Of a stretch of 64,000 nucleotides of DNA, positions 1 through 8,645 are shown in pieces (the first letter of the stretch is position 1; the number at the start of each line of letters is the position of its first letter). The position numbers and the translations under genes were made by a program. The DNA lies in assembly GCA_021155965.1 (NCBI GenBank), contig JAJNBJ010000007.1:1-64000 (forward strand), written 5' to 3'. Under the pieces are notes generated by a model that was not told the DNA's origin, did not search any database, and saw only the letters and a program-made list of their open reading frames with translations. Source of the DNA: Flavipsychrobacter sp. (GTDB taxonomy: Bacteria; Bacteroidota; Bacteroidia; Chitinophagales; Chitinophagaceae).

Positions 1-2883
1 AGTTATTGTTGCGCTCTGCGAACCATAACCCAGGTAGATGTTGTTATCTATACCACCGGTATAAGTGCTGCTCGATGGTGTGATGCTGATCGTGCAGCTT
101 GGCTGGTATTGTACAGTAACTGTAGCTGTGCAGCTGGCGCTGTTGCCGCTGCCGTCTGTTACGGTCAGTGTCACAGTATGAGTGCCTGCATCAGCGCAAG
201 TAAACGTATTAGGAGATACGCTCATGCTGGCTATGCCACAGTTGTCCGAACTGCCATTGTTGATGTTGGAAGCCGTAACAGTGCCTGTACCACCCGAAAG
301 GTTCAGTGTATAGTTCTGGCACGTTGCAGTTGGATTCTCATTGTCAGTAACAGTTACATCAAATGTACAGGTTGCAGTGCCGCAGCTGTTGGTAGCGCTT
401 ACTGTAACAGTAGTAGTACCAACATTGAACGAAGAACCTGAAGCATGCGAGTAGGTAACGGTTGGTGAAGAACCTGTAACGGTAGCACTTCCGTAAGTTA
501 CGTTAGCCGCACATGTTCCTGTTGCATTGTTTGCGCTTACATTGCCTGGGCAAACTGTAATAACCGGCGTGCCGATAACAGTAAGTGTTGCTGCATTGCT
601 GTTGGTTACTTGTGCACATACACTGCTTACTACTGCCCTGTATTGGTTACCATCGTCGGTAGATGATGCGGTGAAGCTATAAGTGCTGGCCGTAGCGCCG
701 GAGATATTGCTCCAACCTGAGCCGCTGTTCACCTGCCATTGGTAAGATATGGTACCTGGTGCAATAGAAATAGATCCACTCGCGCTAAACGAAGCTGTGG
801 TGCCTGAGCACACAGTTGTGTTAGACGGATTTGAAGTTATCACCACATTCGACTGTGGGAAAGCAATAACTATTTGCCCGTTACCTGTCTTAAAACCTTG
901 TGTATGTACTACAGAAGTTGCAAGCGTTGCATCTGTATAAGATGATCCGCCACCACCATTGCCGAGGTAACCGCCGCCGCCGCCACCATAATAGCCGCCG
1001 CCGCCGCCGCCGGCATAGTAATATGCACCGCCGCCGCCATTACCCGATGAACCATTACTGCCGGTATAATTCGGGCCTGTACCATATGGGTAAACACCAC
1101 CTGCACCACCTGCAGATTGAGTACCACCACCACCACCTGATGCATACGTATTGGAGTTATAGCTACCACCTGCTTGGCCTGTAAGACCTCCTCCATTACT
1201 GCCGGTAGATGAAAAATAACCATAGCCAATTCCACCACCGCCGCCGGCTACAACCACTCGGTTTGACAACGTAGTGCCACCAATGCGGATATCCGAAGCA
1301 CCGCCACCGCCACCGCTGTAATAACCATAATCACCACCATCACCGCCACCGTTAAAACCACCATGGGCATGTGCTGAAGAATTTGTAAAATTCTGGCCTC
1401 TGCCACCTACATATAAATTAAGTACCTGTCCCGGCGTAACTGCCAGGCTGGCAGTTACTTTTCCGCCTTTACCCGGTACAACGCCATAGGTATATGTTGC
1501 AGCATTGTAGTAGCCATCGCCACCTTCTGCTCCAAGCACTGTAATATCTACACTATTAACGCCAGAAGGCACAGTCCACGTTTGCACTGTATTGGTAAAG
1601 TTATAAGTGAGAATAGCGTTATTGCCGCAAGCAAATACTGTTACACCATATACAGCATAATTAGTGCATGCGCCGCTGGTAACTGTATAAGTAATGGTAG
1701 CATTGCCTGCTGTTACACCAGTAACAACACCAGAGCTGTTAACTGTGGCAACACCGGTATTGCTGCTGCTCCAGCTGCCGCCCGATACCGTTGAGCTCAA
1801 AGAGGTAGTATAACCTGCAAATACTGTATTGTTACCGCTGATAGTGCCTGCCGATGGCAATGCATTCACCGTTACTGTAGTGCTTGCAGTAGCATAGCAG
1901 CCACCACCTGTTGTGTTGGTAAGTGTAGCCGTATACACACCTGCCATTGCAGTTGTTGCATTGGTGATCATTGGACTTGCCTCGTTGGATGTAAACCCAT
2001 TCGGGCCACTCCAGGTAAAACCACCCATATTAGCAGAAAGGAAATCAACCTGGTTCAGGATGATCTGGTATTGGTTACCGGAAGCGCCGCCACCCCATGG
2101 GTAAGAAGAAGCCCCCCTGTACGCATGATAATCCTGGTCAGGGCCCTGCACGATCAGTCGGCCATGGTTACCTGAAGGATAGATACCGGCTATGGCCATC
2201 GTTGTAGTGTTGTCCGATGCTTTAATGTATGCGTGCATCCATGATGGCCAGCTCGAAACCGATAAGTGATTGTTCACGAAACAACCATTGATGCCGTTAG
2301 CAACCAGCGAAGGGAATGGAGCCGGCGCAACGATCACGTACGAACAGCCTGAAGAGCCTTCATTCTGCATACCTACAATACCTCCTGAAACATTCAGGTT
2401 GCCTATGTTGGCATAGTCTCCGTCAATGAAAACGCTGCCACCCAAATTCAGGAACTCCTGTATCAGGCCCCAGCTGATATTCGCATCGTGGGGAGATGCC
2501 CATGTGAACATAACTACATCGTATTGCGCCTTTAACAAGGTTGCTTTTGCAGCATTGTTAGCGCCACTGGCAATAATAGCGTCAAATGCACCATTAGAGA
2601 TACGGGCAATAGTTCCTGTACGGTCGCCCGATGAAAAAACCTGGTTGAACGCCTGGTTACCGGCATTGGCACCTACGCCCACCATGCGGATAAAAGCAGA
2701 AGAAACCCCGCCAATTGTCCCGCTGGCACTCAGCGTAATAGTCCCACCTTCGCATACCGGGCTGTTATTTGTGATCGATGTAATTACAGGGGTGACGCAC
2801 GTTTGCGCTACCGCGTAATTATTTACTGCAAGACCAAAGGCCATTAACAGCAAAAGGTGTAAATAAATTTTTGCTTGTTTCAT
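1..2883 (-). CDS. Glycine-rich, Ig-like and HYR-domain secreted adhesin-like protein (3' end outside window)
   Basis: An uninterrupted minus-strand frame of 961 codons starts with ATG at 2883 and runs off the left edge. Residues 1-27 (MKQAKIYLHLLLLMAFGLAV...VAQ) form a signal peptide. About residues 28-330 hold an unassigned secreted region. It is followed by a bacterial Ig-like (BIG2-type) segment and, at about 415-670, a domain very rich in GGGGG and GGGYYGGGG runs that resembles the Gly_rich domain of ALK-like proteins. An Ig-like segment follows, then a HYR-like domain from about residue 773 (ITVCPGNVSANNATGTC) and a Cys-containing HYR-type repeat. The architecture is typical of Bacteroidota cell-surface or T9SS-exported adhesins, but the C-terminus that would carry a sorting domain is not visible. 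The Gly-rich part resembles that of the protein at 8646-11345. Its function is inferred from architecture only. Confidence 0.85.
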   Translation of the reverse strand, partial: MKQAKIYLHLLLLMAFGLAVNNYAVAQTCVTPVITSITNNSPVCEGGTITLSASGTIGGVSSAFIRMVGVGANAGNQAFNQVFSSGDRTGTIARISNGAFDAIIASGANNAAKATLLKAQYDVVMFTWASPHDANISWGLIQEFLNLGGSVFIDGDYANIGNLNVSGGIVGMQNEGSSGCSYVIVAPAPFPSLVANGINGCFVNNHLSVSSWPSWMHAYIKASDNTTTMAIAGIYPSGNHGRLIVQGPDQDYHAYRGASSYPWGGGASGNQYQIILNQVDFLSANMGGFTWSGPNGFTSNEASPMITNATTAMAGVYTATLTNTTGGGCYATASTTVTVNALPSAGTISGNNTVFAGYTTSLSSTVSGGSWSSSNTGVATVNSSGVVTGVTAGNATITYTVTSGACTNYAVYGVTVFACGNNAILTYNFTNTVQTWTVPSGVNSVDITVLGAEGGDGYYNAATYTYGVVPGKGGKVTASLAVTPGQVLNLYVGGRGQNFTNSSAHAHGGFNGGGDGGDYGYYSGGGGGASDIRIGGTTLSNRVVVAGGGGGIGYGYFSSTGSNGGGLTGQAGGSYNSNTYASGGGGGTQSAGGAGGVYPYGTGPNYTGSNGSSGNGGGGAYYYAGGGGGGYYGGGGGGYLGNGGGGSSYTDATLATSVVHTQGFKTGNGQIVIAFPQSNVVITSNPSNTTVCSGTTASFSASGSISIAPGTISYQWQVNSGSGWSNISGATASTYSFTASSTDDGNQYRAVVSSVCAQVTNSNAATLTVIGTPVITVCPGNVSANNATGTCAANVTYGSATVTGSSPTVTYSHASGSSFNVGTTTVTVSATNSCGTATCTFDVTVTDNENPTATCQNYTLNLSGGTGTVTASNINNGSSDNCGIASMSVSPNTFTCADAGTHTVTLTVTDGSGNSASCTATVTVQYQPSCTISITPSSSTYTGGIDNNIYLGYGSQSATIT

Positions 2884-2937
2884 AAAAACTTTTTTTGGTT
2901 AATGTTTTTTTGATTAATTGAATAATTCTTTACAACC

Positions 2938-3288
2938 TTACCTATCTACTACCATCATATGTGCCGCTCTCAGGTCATGATATAAGTCAGCTTCGCCCGA
3001 TGATAAAGTTGATACATTTGTTGCGGCAATATACCGTCCTATAGAAGCCTTGTAACCATCGGCCTCCCAGGGATAAGCCAGCGCCCACGCCAGTATGCCG
3101 TCGCGGCTGGTGAATGTATAGTTATACGTCAATCCATGCCAGCAGGCGCTCGAGCCTGTATATCTTGTTAATGCCGGCATATGCGGCGCCACGGCTGTTA
3201 CCGTATCCTCTATGGGGTACGTACTTTGTGCATTGCTTGCTGCTGTTATGCCAAAAAGCAGCAAAAAGAGCATTAGTGTTTTTTTCAT
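2938..3288 (-). CDS. Small secreted protein of unknown function
   Basis: 116 residues, with a clear signal peptide (MKKTLMLFLLLFGITAASNAQ). The mature part of about 95 residues is rich in Ala, Tyr and Trp and has no motif I recognise. It lies 54 bp upstream of the large adhesin on the same strand, so the two could be co-transcribed. ATG at 3288 is chosen because the signal peptide begins there; a longer alternative frame upstream has no signal. No function is proposed. Confidence 0.6.
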   Translation of the reverse strand: MKKTLMLFLLLFGITAASNAQSTYPIEDTVTAVAPHMPALTRYTGSSACWHGLTYNYTFTSRDGILAWALAYPWEADGYKASIGRYIAATNVSTLSSGEADLYHDLRAAHMMVVDR

Positions 3289-3731
3289 AAATAATTGTTT
3301 TAAATGAACAAAAAGATTCCCTTGGGCACATGTGCCCTTTTTTTGAACTACAGTAAACTAAATGCTTGTCTTTAGCGGGTTGAAATGTGGTGTGGTCTGC
3401 CTGGTTCGTAAAGTGAGATATACGCTATGCTAATTCCTTATGCGTCTTCTACTTATTAAAAAATTTAAAAGGTCCTACAATAGCAATTTTCAACAGCACA
3501 GAAGTTTGTACTTCGGGTAAGGTGTAAATATCCTGTAGAGAGGTTCAGGAGGGGATTACTGGATCACTTCACAAGTCACTCAATGAAAAACCGTAAAAAT
3601 CAGAATACTGTAAACTTAATACCCCACACGCACTAATACAAGTTTTTCGCAGCAATTTTTTATTACTAAAATGTTTTTTAGTTGTTAATTCTACCGGTTC
3701 ACGCTTATCTTCTACCATTTCAGGCTAAAAA
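3289..3731. other. Gene-free stretch, 443 bp
   Basis: AT-rich sequence with no convincing reading frame on either strand and no tRNA or other RNA I recognise. It probably contains the promoter of the small secreted protein that starts at 3288. A relic of the missing front part of the orphan sorting domain to its right was looked for; nothing recognisable was found. Confidence 0.5.
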
Positions 3732-4085
3732 TTGAACTGCAAAGCTTGCAATAGTATTCCAAAAAATCAAGCGCTAAACAACGGTATTTTTCTACCGTTA
3801 TTTAACGGTATTTTTCACGCGAATATACCGTCTGGCGCTACTGCGCTGCATGTCTTCCCAAACCCTGCAGCCAACCATGCTTCCACCTGCAATGTCATCA
3901 CCCCTGATGCTTACGAGAATGCAGAACTGGTTACTACAGATATCCTGCACAAGGTAGTAACCACGGCAAGTTGCAGCACCAATATTATTACCAATATTTC
4001 CCTGCCCGTCCCCTCTGGCATGTACTTCATTTCCGCCGCCACCAAAAGCGGTAAAAAAATGGCTGCTAAAATTATTGTAGAGTAA
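3732..4085 (+). pseudogene. Orphan T9SS type A sorting domain without a passenger
   Basis: The last 80 or so residues (from about 3852) read LHVFPNPA, then a beta-rich stretch, then SGMYFISAATKSGKKMAAK and IIVE. This matches the layout of a T9SS type A C-terminal sorting domain (xxVYPNPA ... GxYxxxxxxxGxxxxxKxxxx). The 40 residues in front have no signal peptide and no domain, and contain a short hairpin (AACGGTA at 3780-3786 against TACCGTT at 3793-3799). In cargo proteins this domain always follows a signal peptide and a passenger, so this looks like the tail of a lost cargo gene. A frame open by chance upstream, or a real small protein, cannot be excluded. Non-coding repeat copy A begins within 3 bp of the stop codon. 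Confidence 0.6.
3780..3799. repeat. Short inverted repeat AACGGTA/TACCGTT
   Basis: Seven-base perfect arms at 3780-3786 and 3793-3799 around a TTTTTC loop; a further AACGGTATTTTTC follows at 3804-3816. It lies in the non-domain part of the orphan sorting-domain frame, which supports that part not being a conserved coding region. Confidence 0.5.
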
Positions 4086-4226
4086 TCAGCCCAAACCCGC
4101 ACCCACAGCCAAAACTATTTTCCATGACGGTACAGTTTCAGTACCGCCACGGTACACTTTTCAGTACTGTCATGGTTTTTCAATTTTTTTCATAACAAAA
4201 GCATACAGAACTTTACATACTTGCCC

Positions 4227-4266
4227 GCCGGAGCTATTACTACGAAGGAGGGGTTATAGCTCCGGC
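4227..4266. repeat. 11-bp perfect inverted repeat
   Basis: GCCGGAGCTAT (4227-4237) and ATAGCTCCGGC (4256-4266) are exact reverse complements around an 18-nt loop that contains AAGGAGGGG. It lies in the variable middle of repeat copy A and has no T-run that would make it an intrinsic terminator. Confidence 0.7.
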
Positions 4267-4301
4267 TTTAGAACTAATAATAGGAAACATGAACACCCAG
4301 A

Positions 4302-4330
4302 CTCACGACTTATGACTTACGACTTACGAC
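4302..4330. repeat. Heptad-like tandem motif (GACTTAY-type)
   Basis: Consecutive units ACTCACG, ACTTATG, ACTTACG, ACTTACG. Related strings occur next to nadK (15456-15476, reverse orientation) and just before folB (19622-19647). No coding or regulatory role can be read from the sequence. Confidence 0.6.
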
Positions 4331-4495
4331 TTTTTATACCTAAACAGCCGTTTTTTAGACATTTTAGGCCGTCTCTTAGTCGCTTTTATACCCTTTTAGA
4401 CATGACAACAAAACACATAAATATGGTCCGCAGCGCATCACACGCATCACAGCAAAAAATCATTAACCGCAAACCAGCTATTTTCAAATTTATAC

Positions 4496-4574
4496 CTCTC
4501 CGCTCTGTTTCTCCGCACTCATACTTACCCTTTCGCTCTCCGCTCTGTTTTCTCCGCACTCATATTCATACCCT
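4496..4574. repeat. Tandem duplication of a ~38-bp CTCCGCTCTG unit
   Basis: Two adjacent copies (about 4496-4532 and 4536-4574) both carry CTCTCCGCTCTGTTT, CTCCGCACTCATA and CCCTT. The core CTCTCCGCTCTGTTTCTCCGC (21 bases, given here only as the copy-1 position 4498-4518) recurs at 44264-44284, where it forms part of the terminator-like hairpin behind tRNA-Pro. Confidence 0.65.
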
Positions 4575-4661
4575 TGCTAAACCTCTCAACATTTCTTTAA
4601 CACTCCGTGGCACGGAGTTTTATCAGGCTTCAGTATAAAGTCACCCTTAAAAGCAAATGTT

Positions 4662-5186
4662 ATGAAAACAGCACTGATCATCACGCTTCTATGCATTGCA
4701 TCAATAAGCGGCTACGCCCAACTGAAACAATATAAATACACCACGAACGACCACCCAAAACTCAAGGCCGGCCAGCGCATACCGCTCACCCCTGCTTTCA
4801 ACCAGCCATTTACCGTGGTAAAAGAGCCAGCATGCTATCTTTACAAAACCCCCAAAGGGCTTGAAGTAATGGAATGCCCCGGCATCCTGTTCGCAGAAGC
4901 ACCCAGCCTTGGCATAGTAGTTAACGGCCGCAACGATGCTGGTGACCGCGCAGTTACCACCGATAACGCCAACATCCGCAGCGAAAGGGCTTATTTAGGT
5001 AACTACCCTCACCGCTCTGCCCTTCAAAAAGACATACCCCGTGTTGAGATACCTGCCAATGCAACCCCTGCATACCCCACTACCCAATATATCCAGTTGA
5101 CCGACCCACCCTGCTATACCTATACCAATAAAAGAGGATTGGAAGTAATGGAATGCCATGGCGCATTATTCCCGCCACAGCGTTAA
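4662..5186 (+). CDS. Secreted protein with an internal duplicated CYxY...GLEVMEC motif
   Basis: 174 residues with a signal peptide (MKTALIITLLCIASISGYAQ). Two similar segments, each with a YP/YxQ lead and then CYLYKTPKGLEVMECPG (about residues 65-81) and CYTYTNKRGLEVMECHG (about 151-167), suggest a duplicated small fold with paired cysteines. No family was recognised. An inverted repeat 15 bp after the stop may act as terminator. It is followed on the same strand by the DUF1573 and PDZ genes, but a separate promoter lies between. The role is unknown; periplasmic or surface location is inferred from the signal peptide. Confidence 0.7.
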   Translation: MKTALIITLLCIASISGYAQLKQYKYTTNDHPKLKAGQRIPLTPAFNQPFTVVKEPACYLYKTPKGLEVMECPGILFAEAPSLGIVVNGRNDAGDRAVTTDNANIRSERAYLGNYPHRSALQKDIPRVEIPANATPAYPTTQYIQLTDPPCYTYTNKRGLEVMECHGALFPPQR

Positions 5187-5200
5187 ATATAAAATTTAAA

Positions 5201-5240
5201 TAATAACAAATGAGCGCAACTGAGCGCCCATTTGTTATTA
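5201..5240. terminator. Long inverted repeat after the duplicated-motif gene
   Basis: Arms 5201-5217 and 5224-5240 pair over 17 positions with one mismatch (TAATAACAAATG/CATTTGTTATTA plus GCGC pairs). The 3' arm is T-rich, so this can terminate the gene ending at 5186. The same arm contains the TTTG (5231-5234) that serves as the -33 box of the next gene, so terminator and promoter are interlocked. Confidence 0.6.
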
Positions 5241-5262
5241 CTCCTGCCGATAACTAAATTTG
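5231..5262 (+). promoter_or_regulatory. Bacteroidota-type promoter of the DUF1573 gene
   Basis: TTTG (5231-5234), a 20-nt spacer and TAAATTTG (5255-5262) match the Bacteroidota primary sigma-factor consensus TTTG-N19-TAnnTTTG. The ATG at 5267 is only 4 nt after the -7 box, so transcription would start at or next to the start codon. Confidence 0.6.
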
Positions 5263-5266
5263 TTCA

Positions 5267-5761
5267 ATGCTTCGACTGGTTGTTCTGTTACTCCTTTCAT
5301 TTACCCTATCCCCCACTTATGCCCAAACAGACTCTACCGGTCCTCAGTTCAATTTCTGCAATAAAGACCGCGTACACGATTTTGGCAGCATATTGATCAA
5401 CGGCAATGCAGAATATAAGTTCGAATTCAAAAATTCAGGTAACCAGCCACTCATTATTAAGGAAATGCGTAGTGTGGTAAGAGGTATCAATACCCCGCCA
5501 TATAAGGTACTCATTAATTACCCGAAAGGCCCGGTACAACCCGGTAAGAATGGAACCATCACTGCGCTGGTGGTTGCACAGGCCAATACCGGTCCTTTTA
5601 AATGCGAGGTATTGGTTATTTCCAATGTTACGACGCCAAATTACCCACTACTGCTGCTCACCGGTGCCATTGTACTTGACCACAACAATACAACACCTGC
5701 AAAAACGGAACCTATACCTGTTCAATTCCTGGAACCGGTGATACCCGCAAATACCAAATAA
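5267..5761 (+). CDS. DUF1573 exported protein
   Basis: 164 residues with a signal peptide (MLRLVVLLLLSFTLSPTYAQ). The mature part begins with HDFGSILINGNAEYKFEFKN and continues with GNQPLIIKEMRS, the hallmark of DUF1573, an immunoglobulin-like (ASH/MSP-type) beta-sandwich common in Bacteroidota. The PGKNGTITALV and GPFKCEVLVISN strands complete one domain, followed by a short polar tail. Biochemical function is unknown for the family. The next gene starts 1 bp after its stop, so the two form a transcription and probably translation unit. Confidence 0.85.
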   Translation: MLRLVVLLLLSFTLSPTYAQTDSTGPQFNFCNKDRVHDFGSILINGNAEYKFEFKNSGNQPLIIKEMRSVVRGINTPPYKVLINYPKGPVQPGKNGTITALVVAQANTGPFKCEVLVISNVTTPNYPLLLLTGAIVLDHNNTTPAKTEPIPVQFLEPVIPANTK

Positions 5762-5762
5762 C

Positions 5763-6515
5763 ATGCGCACATATATAACAGCCATATTACTTTTCTTTAC
5801 CGTCAGCTCCTTTGCACAAACCATAGGTGGTATAGGCGCGCAGCTTTTCACCGATACTACCGGGGGCTTTACCATGCCCCGTATCTTAAGCCTTGTACCT
5901 AACTCTCCGGCATACGACAGCCTTAGGGCAACGGACTACATCATAAAAGTTAACGGTGCCAGTTGTAAGAACAAAACCATTGAAGAAGTAGTCGCCATGA
6001 TACGCGGCATAGCAGGTACCAAAGTGCATATTACTGTAGCAGATACAAAACAAGGCGCACGCCCCCGGGAGTATGACCTTACCCGCGTGTCAATACAGGT
6101 TGCCGGCCCACCTGACCCCGTTCCGGCCTTTAACGCCTGGTGCGAAAATGAAGCAGCTCAGTTGAAGAAAAAAGGGTTTGAGATAGTAAAAACATTCACC
6201 TCGGATTGCGGCAATTATTTCTTCAATTTCGATGCAGAGGCAGGCGGTTACCGCATCCGTGTATACAGCATGGAAGAAAAAGGCCCGGGCGCTTCAACAC
6301 CTGGCTACACCGCCGCTGCAAAAGTGTTTGATGCGGGCAATGAACCCTCAGCCGTGCAACTGGCCCGATCGCCTTCCACGGAATCGGGCACGTCAACGAT
6401 AAACCAGCTTGATGGTTCTGTAACATTGAACCGGGACTGTATTGGCAATATAGGCATCGCCATTACCGGCGACCAGAATAAGTGCAAAGCCTTGTACATA
6501 ATCGTGTACAGGTAA
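5763..6515 (+). CDS. Exported PDZ-domain protein
   Basis: 250 residues with a signal peptide (MRTYITAILLFFTVSSFAQ). Residues about 22-105 form a PDZ domain: GGIGAQL, then VPNSPAYDSLRATDYIIKVN and TIEEVVAMIRG, the usual order of carboxylate-binding loop, NSPA helix and MIRG helix. No protease domain is attached. The C-terminal half (about 120-250) is unrecognised and has four cysteines. It probably works as a periplasmic binding or scaffold protein with the DUF1573 protein encoded 1 bp upstream. It ends 1 bp from the convergent TPR gene. Confidence 0.8.
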   Translation: MRTYITAILLFFTVSSFAQTIGGIGAQLFTDTTGGFTMPRILSLVPNSPAYDSLRATDYIIKVNGASCKNKTIEEVVAMIRGIAGTKVHITVADTKQGARPREYDLTRVSIQVAGPPDPVPAFNAWCENEAAQLKKKGFEIVKTFTSDCGNYFFNFDAEAGGYRIRVYSMEEKGPGASTPGYTAAAKVFDAGNEPSAVQLARSPSTESGTSTINQLDGSVTLNRDCIGNIGIAITGDQNKCKALYIIVYR

Positions 6516-6516
6516 C

Positions 6517-8559
6517 TTATCGCCCACCCACTGCCCTGTAATAGTTAGGGTCTATCTGTGTGAAACCTAATCTCCTGGCCTCCATAATGTCTTTAAGCGC
6601 TTGGACGCTATTCCCTTTTTTCTGATAACAGAATGAGCGGGCATAATAAACTTCCCCATTGCCAGGATTGAGCTGCAACGCCATTTCAAAATCCTGCAGG
6701 GCCTCATCAATACGGTTCATCCTGGTAAGCAACCTGCCCCTGTTCAGGTGCGGGGCATACATATCCGGGTTTTGCTGTAAGGCAATACCATATTCCACAA
6801 GCGCAGAATCCGGTTTGCCTGTCATGTCGTAAAAGTTGCCAAAATTACTGTGTGCTTCCGGAAAATATGGCCTCGTCTCCAGCGCCAGTTTAAAACAGGT
6901 GCCAGACGAATCAAAATTGTGCGATATAGCATAGATGATGGCAAGCCCCAGGTAAGCATTACTGCTTTCCGCAGTCTTTTCCATTGACAACGCTTTATAA
7001 TAATATGCTTTTGCTTCAGGAAACTTCCCCTCACTCCGCAATAACTCGCCAATCGAAATATACGGGTTAACAAATGTGGGTTGCAGTTCAATAGCCCTCT
7101 TTAATAAAAAGTAAGCTGAATCATAGTATACCCTTCTTTCCTGCGGGTCCACAGATTCGTTGTACTTATTGAAGTAATTGAAGCCAAGGTTATTCCAGGC
7201 ATTCGGGGCACGAACAGGCTCTTTCTCTATCAGGTCGCGCCACAGGCTGGTGGTATCGTACCATACTTTGCAACGCTCGTTGGTTAAATAACCCAATATC
7301 ATAGAATACGCCAAAATTCCTGTTAAAGCCATATTCCCCAGGTTTCTGTTACCGCCCTGTTCAAAAAATACTGATATGCCCCAGCCCGCCATAAAGAATA
7401 ACCCAAGGTAGGGTATGTAGGTATACCTGTCTGCAAGTATTGCACCACCTACAGGTATGAACTGTAGCAACAATGCAATATTTACGAGGAAAAACATAGA
7501 CCCGAATACCACCACATATTTTTTCTGCCTGAACATCAATACAAGGAAAACAATGAGCGCAACAGCCCCTAATGAATACAAATAATAAACTGCCGACAAC
7601 GAGGAACCCGGCGCCTTCATAGGATACGGATAGAAATTGGCCAACCCCACCGGCACTATTGCTTTCCACAAGTAAGTGATCAGCGCATAACCACCTAAGG
7701 CAAGGCGCTCCAGCTTGCTGAAATTCACGTCAAGGGTATCCAACGCCAGGAATTTTTCCTGGTCATCTAAAGACTTAAGACCAAAATAAACAGACATTCC
7801 CAGCAACAACAATTTATCTGCGAACATCCACACATGAAGTTTGCGCTTTTCGAAATAGTCAATAAGTAATAGTGTTACCGGTAGTACCACTGCCACTGGC
7901 TTCCCTAATAAGGAGCATAAATATAAGACCACAGTACCCGCATACCATAGCCACTTTTTTGTTCCCCCGGCCCTTAAATACAAAATGTAAGTGATGCACG
8001 CTGCCATGTAAAACACCCCATATACTACATCCTTTCTCCCCGCAAGCCATGCAACAGATTCCACATGCATAGGATGGAGGCCGAACAGCAATGCCGTTAT
8101 TGCTGCTGCAACAGGGCGTTTAGCAAGTAAAAGCACAAACCAATATACCAGTATGGTAACAGCTATATGCAGCAACAAACTGTCCAGGTGATACAGCCAC
8201 GGGTCCAGGCGCACAAAACTATATTCTATGGCATAACTTAAAATAGTGAGCGGGTGGTAGTTACCCATTGTAGAAGTGGTGAAAATATTATTCAGCCCTT
8301 CAGATGATATATCCTTGATCAGTGCATTGTCTTTTATATAGCCGGGATCGTCCCAGTTGGTGAGCTGGTTATCGAGGCATGCCCTGTAAAATAACCATGT
8401 CACTACCGCCAATGCTATGGGCAGCAACAAGTTAATGTTACGCTTAATAAAACTATCCCCGGATGGTTGAACTGCTTTGGGCACAGGTTTTCCATGTGGC
8501 TGCTTTTGCTGTGCAGGAATTTTGCCTGTGGGCACTGGCTTGTTTTTTTGCTTCGACAT
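6517..8559 (-). CDS. Polytopic membrane protein with C-terminal TPR repeats (TMTC-like)
   Basis: 680 residues from ATG at 8559 (MSKQKNKPVP). An in-frame ATG 66 nt upstream lies inside a terminator hairpin and is not favoured. After a basic Pro/Lys-rich leader there are about ten or more membrane segments between residues 40 and 410. Conserved strings TNWDDPGYI, GNYHPLTILSY, YHLDSLLLH and GLHPMHVESVAWLAGRKDV are typical of bacterial TMTC-like proteins related to GT-C (dolichol-phosphate-mannose type) glycosyltransferases. From about residue 460 follow roughly six TPR units (NAWNNLGFNYFNK ... PHLNRGRLLTRMN). A role in protein or glycan O-glycosylation is inferred from similarity; the acceptor is unknown. 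It is convergent with the PDZ gene, with a 1-bp gap. Confidence 0.8.
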   Translation of the reverse strand: MSKQKNKPVPTGKIPAQQKQPHGKPVPKAVQPSGDSFIKRNINLLLPIALAVVTWLFYRACLDNQLTNWDDPGYIKDNALIKDISSEGLNNIFTTSTMGNYHPLTILSYAIEYSFVRLDPWLYHLDSLLLHIAVTILVYWFVLLLAKRPVAAAITALLFGLHPMHVESVAWLAGRKDVVYGVFYMAACITYILYLRAGGTKKWLWYAGTVVLYLCSLLGKPVAVVLPVTLLLIDYFEKRKLHVWMFADKLLLLGMSVYFGLKSLDDQEKFLALDTLDVNFSKLERLALGGYALITYLWKAIVPVGLANFYPYPMKAPGSSLSAVYYLYSLGAVALIVFLVLMFRQKKYVVVFGSMFFLVNIALLLQFIPVGGAILADRYTYIPYLGLFFMAGWGISVFFEQGGNRNLGNMALTGILAYSMILGYLTNERCKVWYDTTSLWRDLIEKEPVRAPNAWNNLGFNYFNKYNESVDPQERRVYYDSAYFLLKRAIELQPTFVNPYISIGELLRSEGKFPEAKAYYYKALSMEKTAESSNAYLGLAIIYAISHNFDSSGTCFKLALETRPYFPEAHSNFGNFYDMTGKPDSALVEYGIALQQNPDMYAPHLNRGRLLTRMNRIDEALQDFEMALQLNPGNGEVYYARSFCYQKKGNSVQALKDIMEARRLGFTQIDPNYYRAVGGR

Positions 8560-8593
8560 GCAGCATAAATATACTTTTCTTACCTCTTGCAGC

Positions 8594-8622
8594 AAAAAAA
8601 ATAGCCCCGAAAATATCGGGGC
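8594..8622 (-). terminator. Intrinsic terminator of the Ig-like T9SS gene
   Basis: On the minus strand the hairpin GCCCCGA/TCGGGGC (8604-8610 and 8616-8622) is followed by a run of T residues (8594-8600 region). It lies 24 bp after the stop at 8646. Confidence 0.8.
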
Positions 8623-8645
8623 CATTCTATTAAATCTTGTTTATG

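Larger units (their letters stand above)
4088..4497. repeat. Dispersed non-coding repeat, copy A
   Basis: Two blocks are shared with copy B at 42367-42845. Block 1 (4088-4219) runs from CAGCCCAAACCCGC through a degenerate inverted repeat (CCATGACGGTAC ... GTACTGTCATGG, 4122-4175) and TTTTTCAATTTTTTTCA to CAGAACTTTACATA. Block 2 (4382-4497) includes AAAACACATAA, CAGCGCAT and a terminal TATACCT. Both blocks have nearly the same lengths in the two copies (132/130 and 116/115 bp). The sequence between them differs and here holds an 11-bp hairpin and heptad repeats. No credible gene lies inside. It resembles a non-autonomous mobile element or a structured transcribed element; its nature is unknown. 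Confidence 0.75.

Noticed and set aside
900-1238. Poly-His/Arg and Val/Ala-rich frames over the glycine-rich region
   Set aside because: They are out-of-frame readings of the GGN codon runs of the adhesin.
4312-4638. 108-codon frame on the plus strand
   Set aside because: It runs through repeat copy A and the tandem CTCCGCTCTG units, has no signal or domain, and its composition follows the repeats.
8559-8625. Longer start (ATG at 8625) for the TMTC-like protein
   Set aside because: It would place the start codon inside the terminator hairpin of the upstream gene and add a leader of 22 residues not typical of the family.
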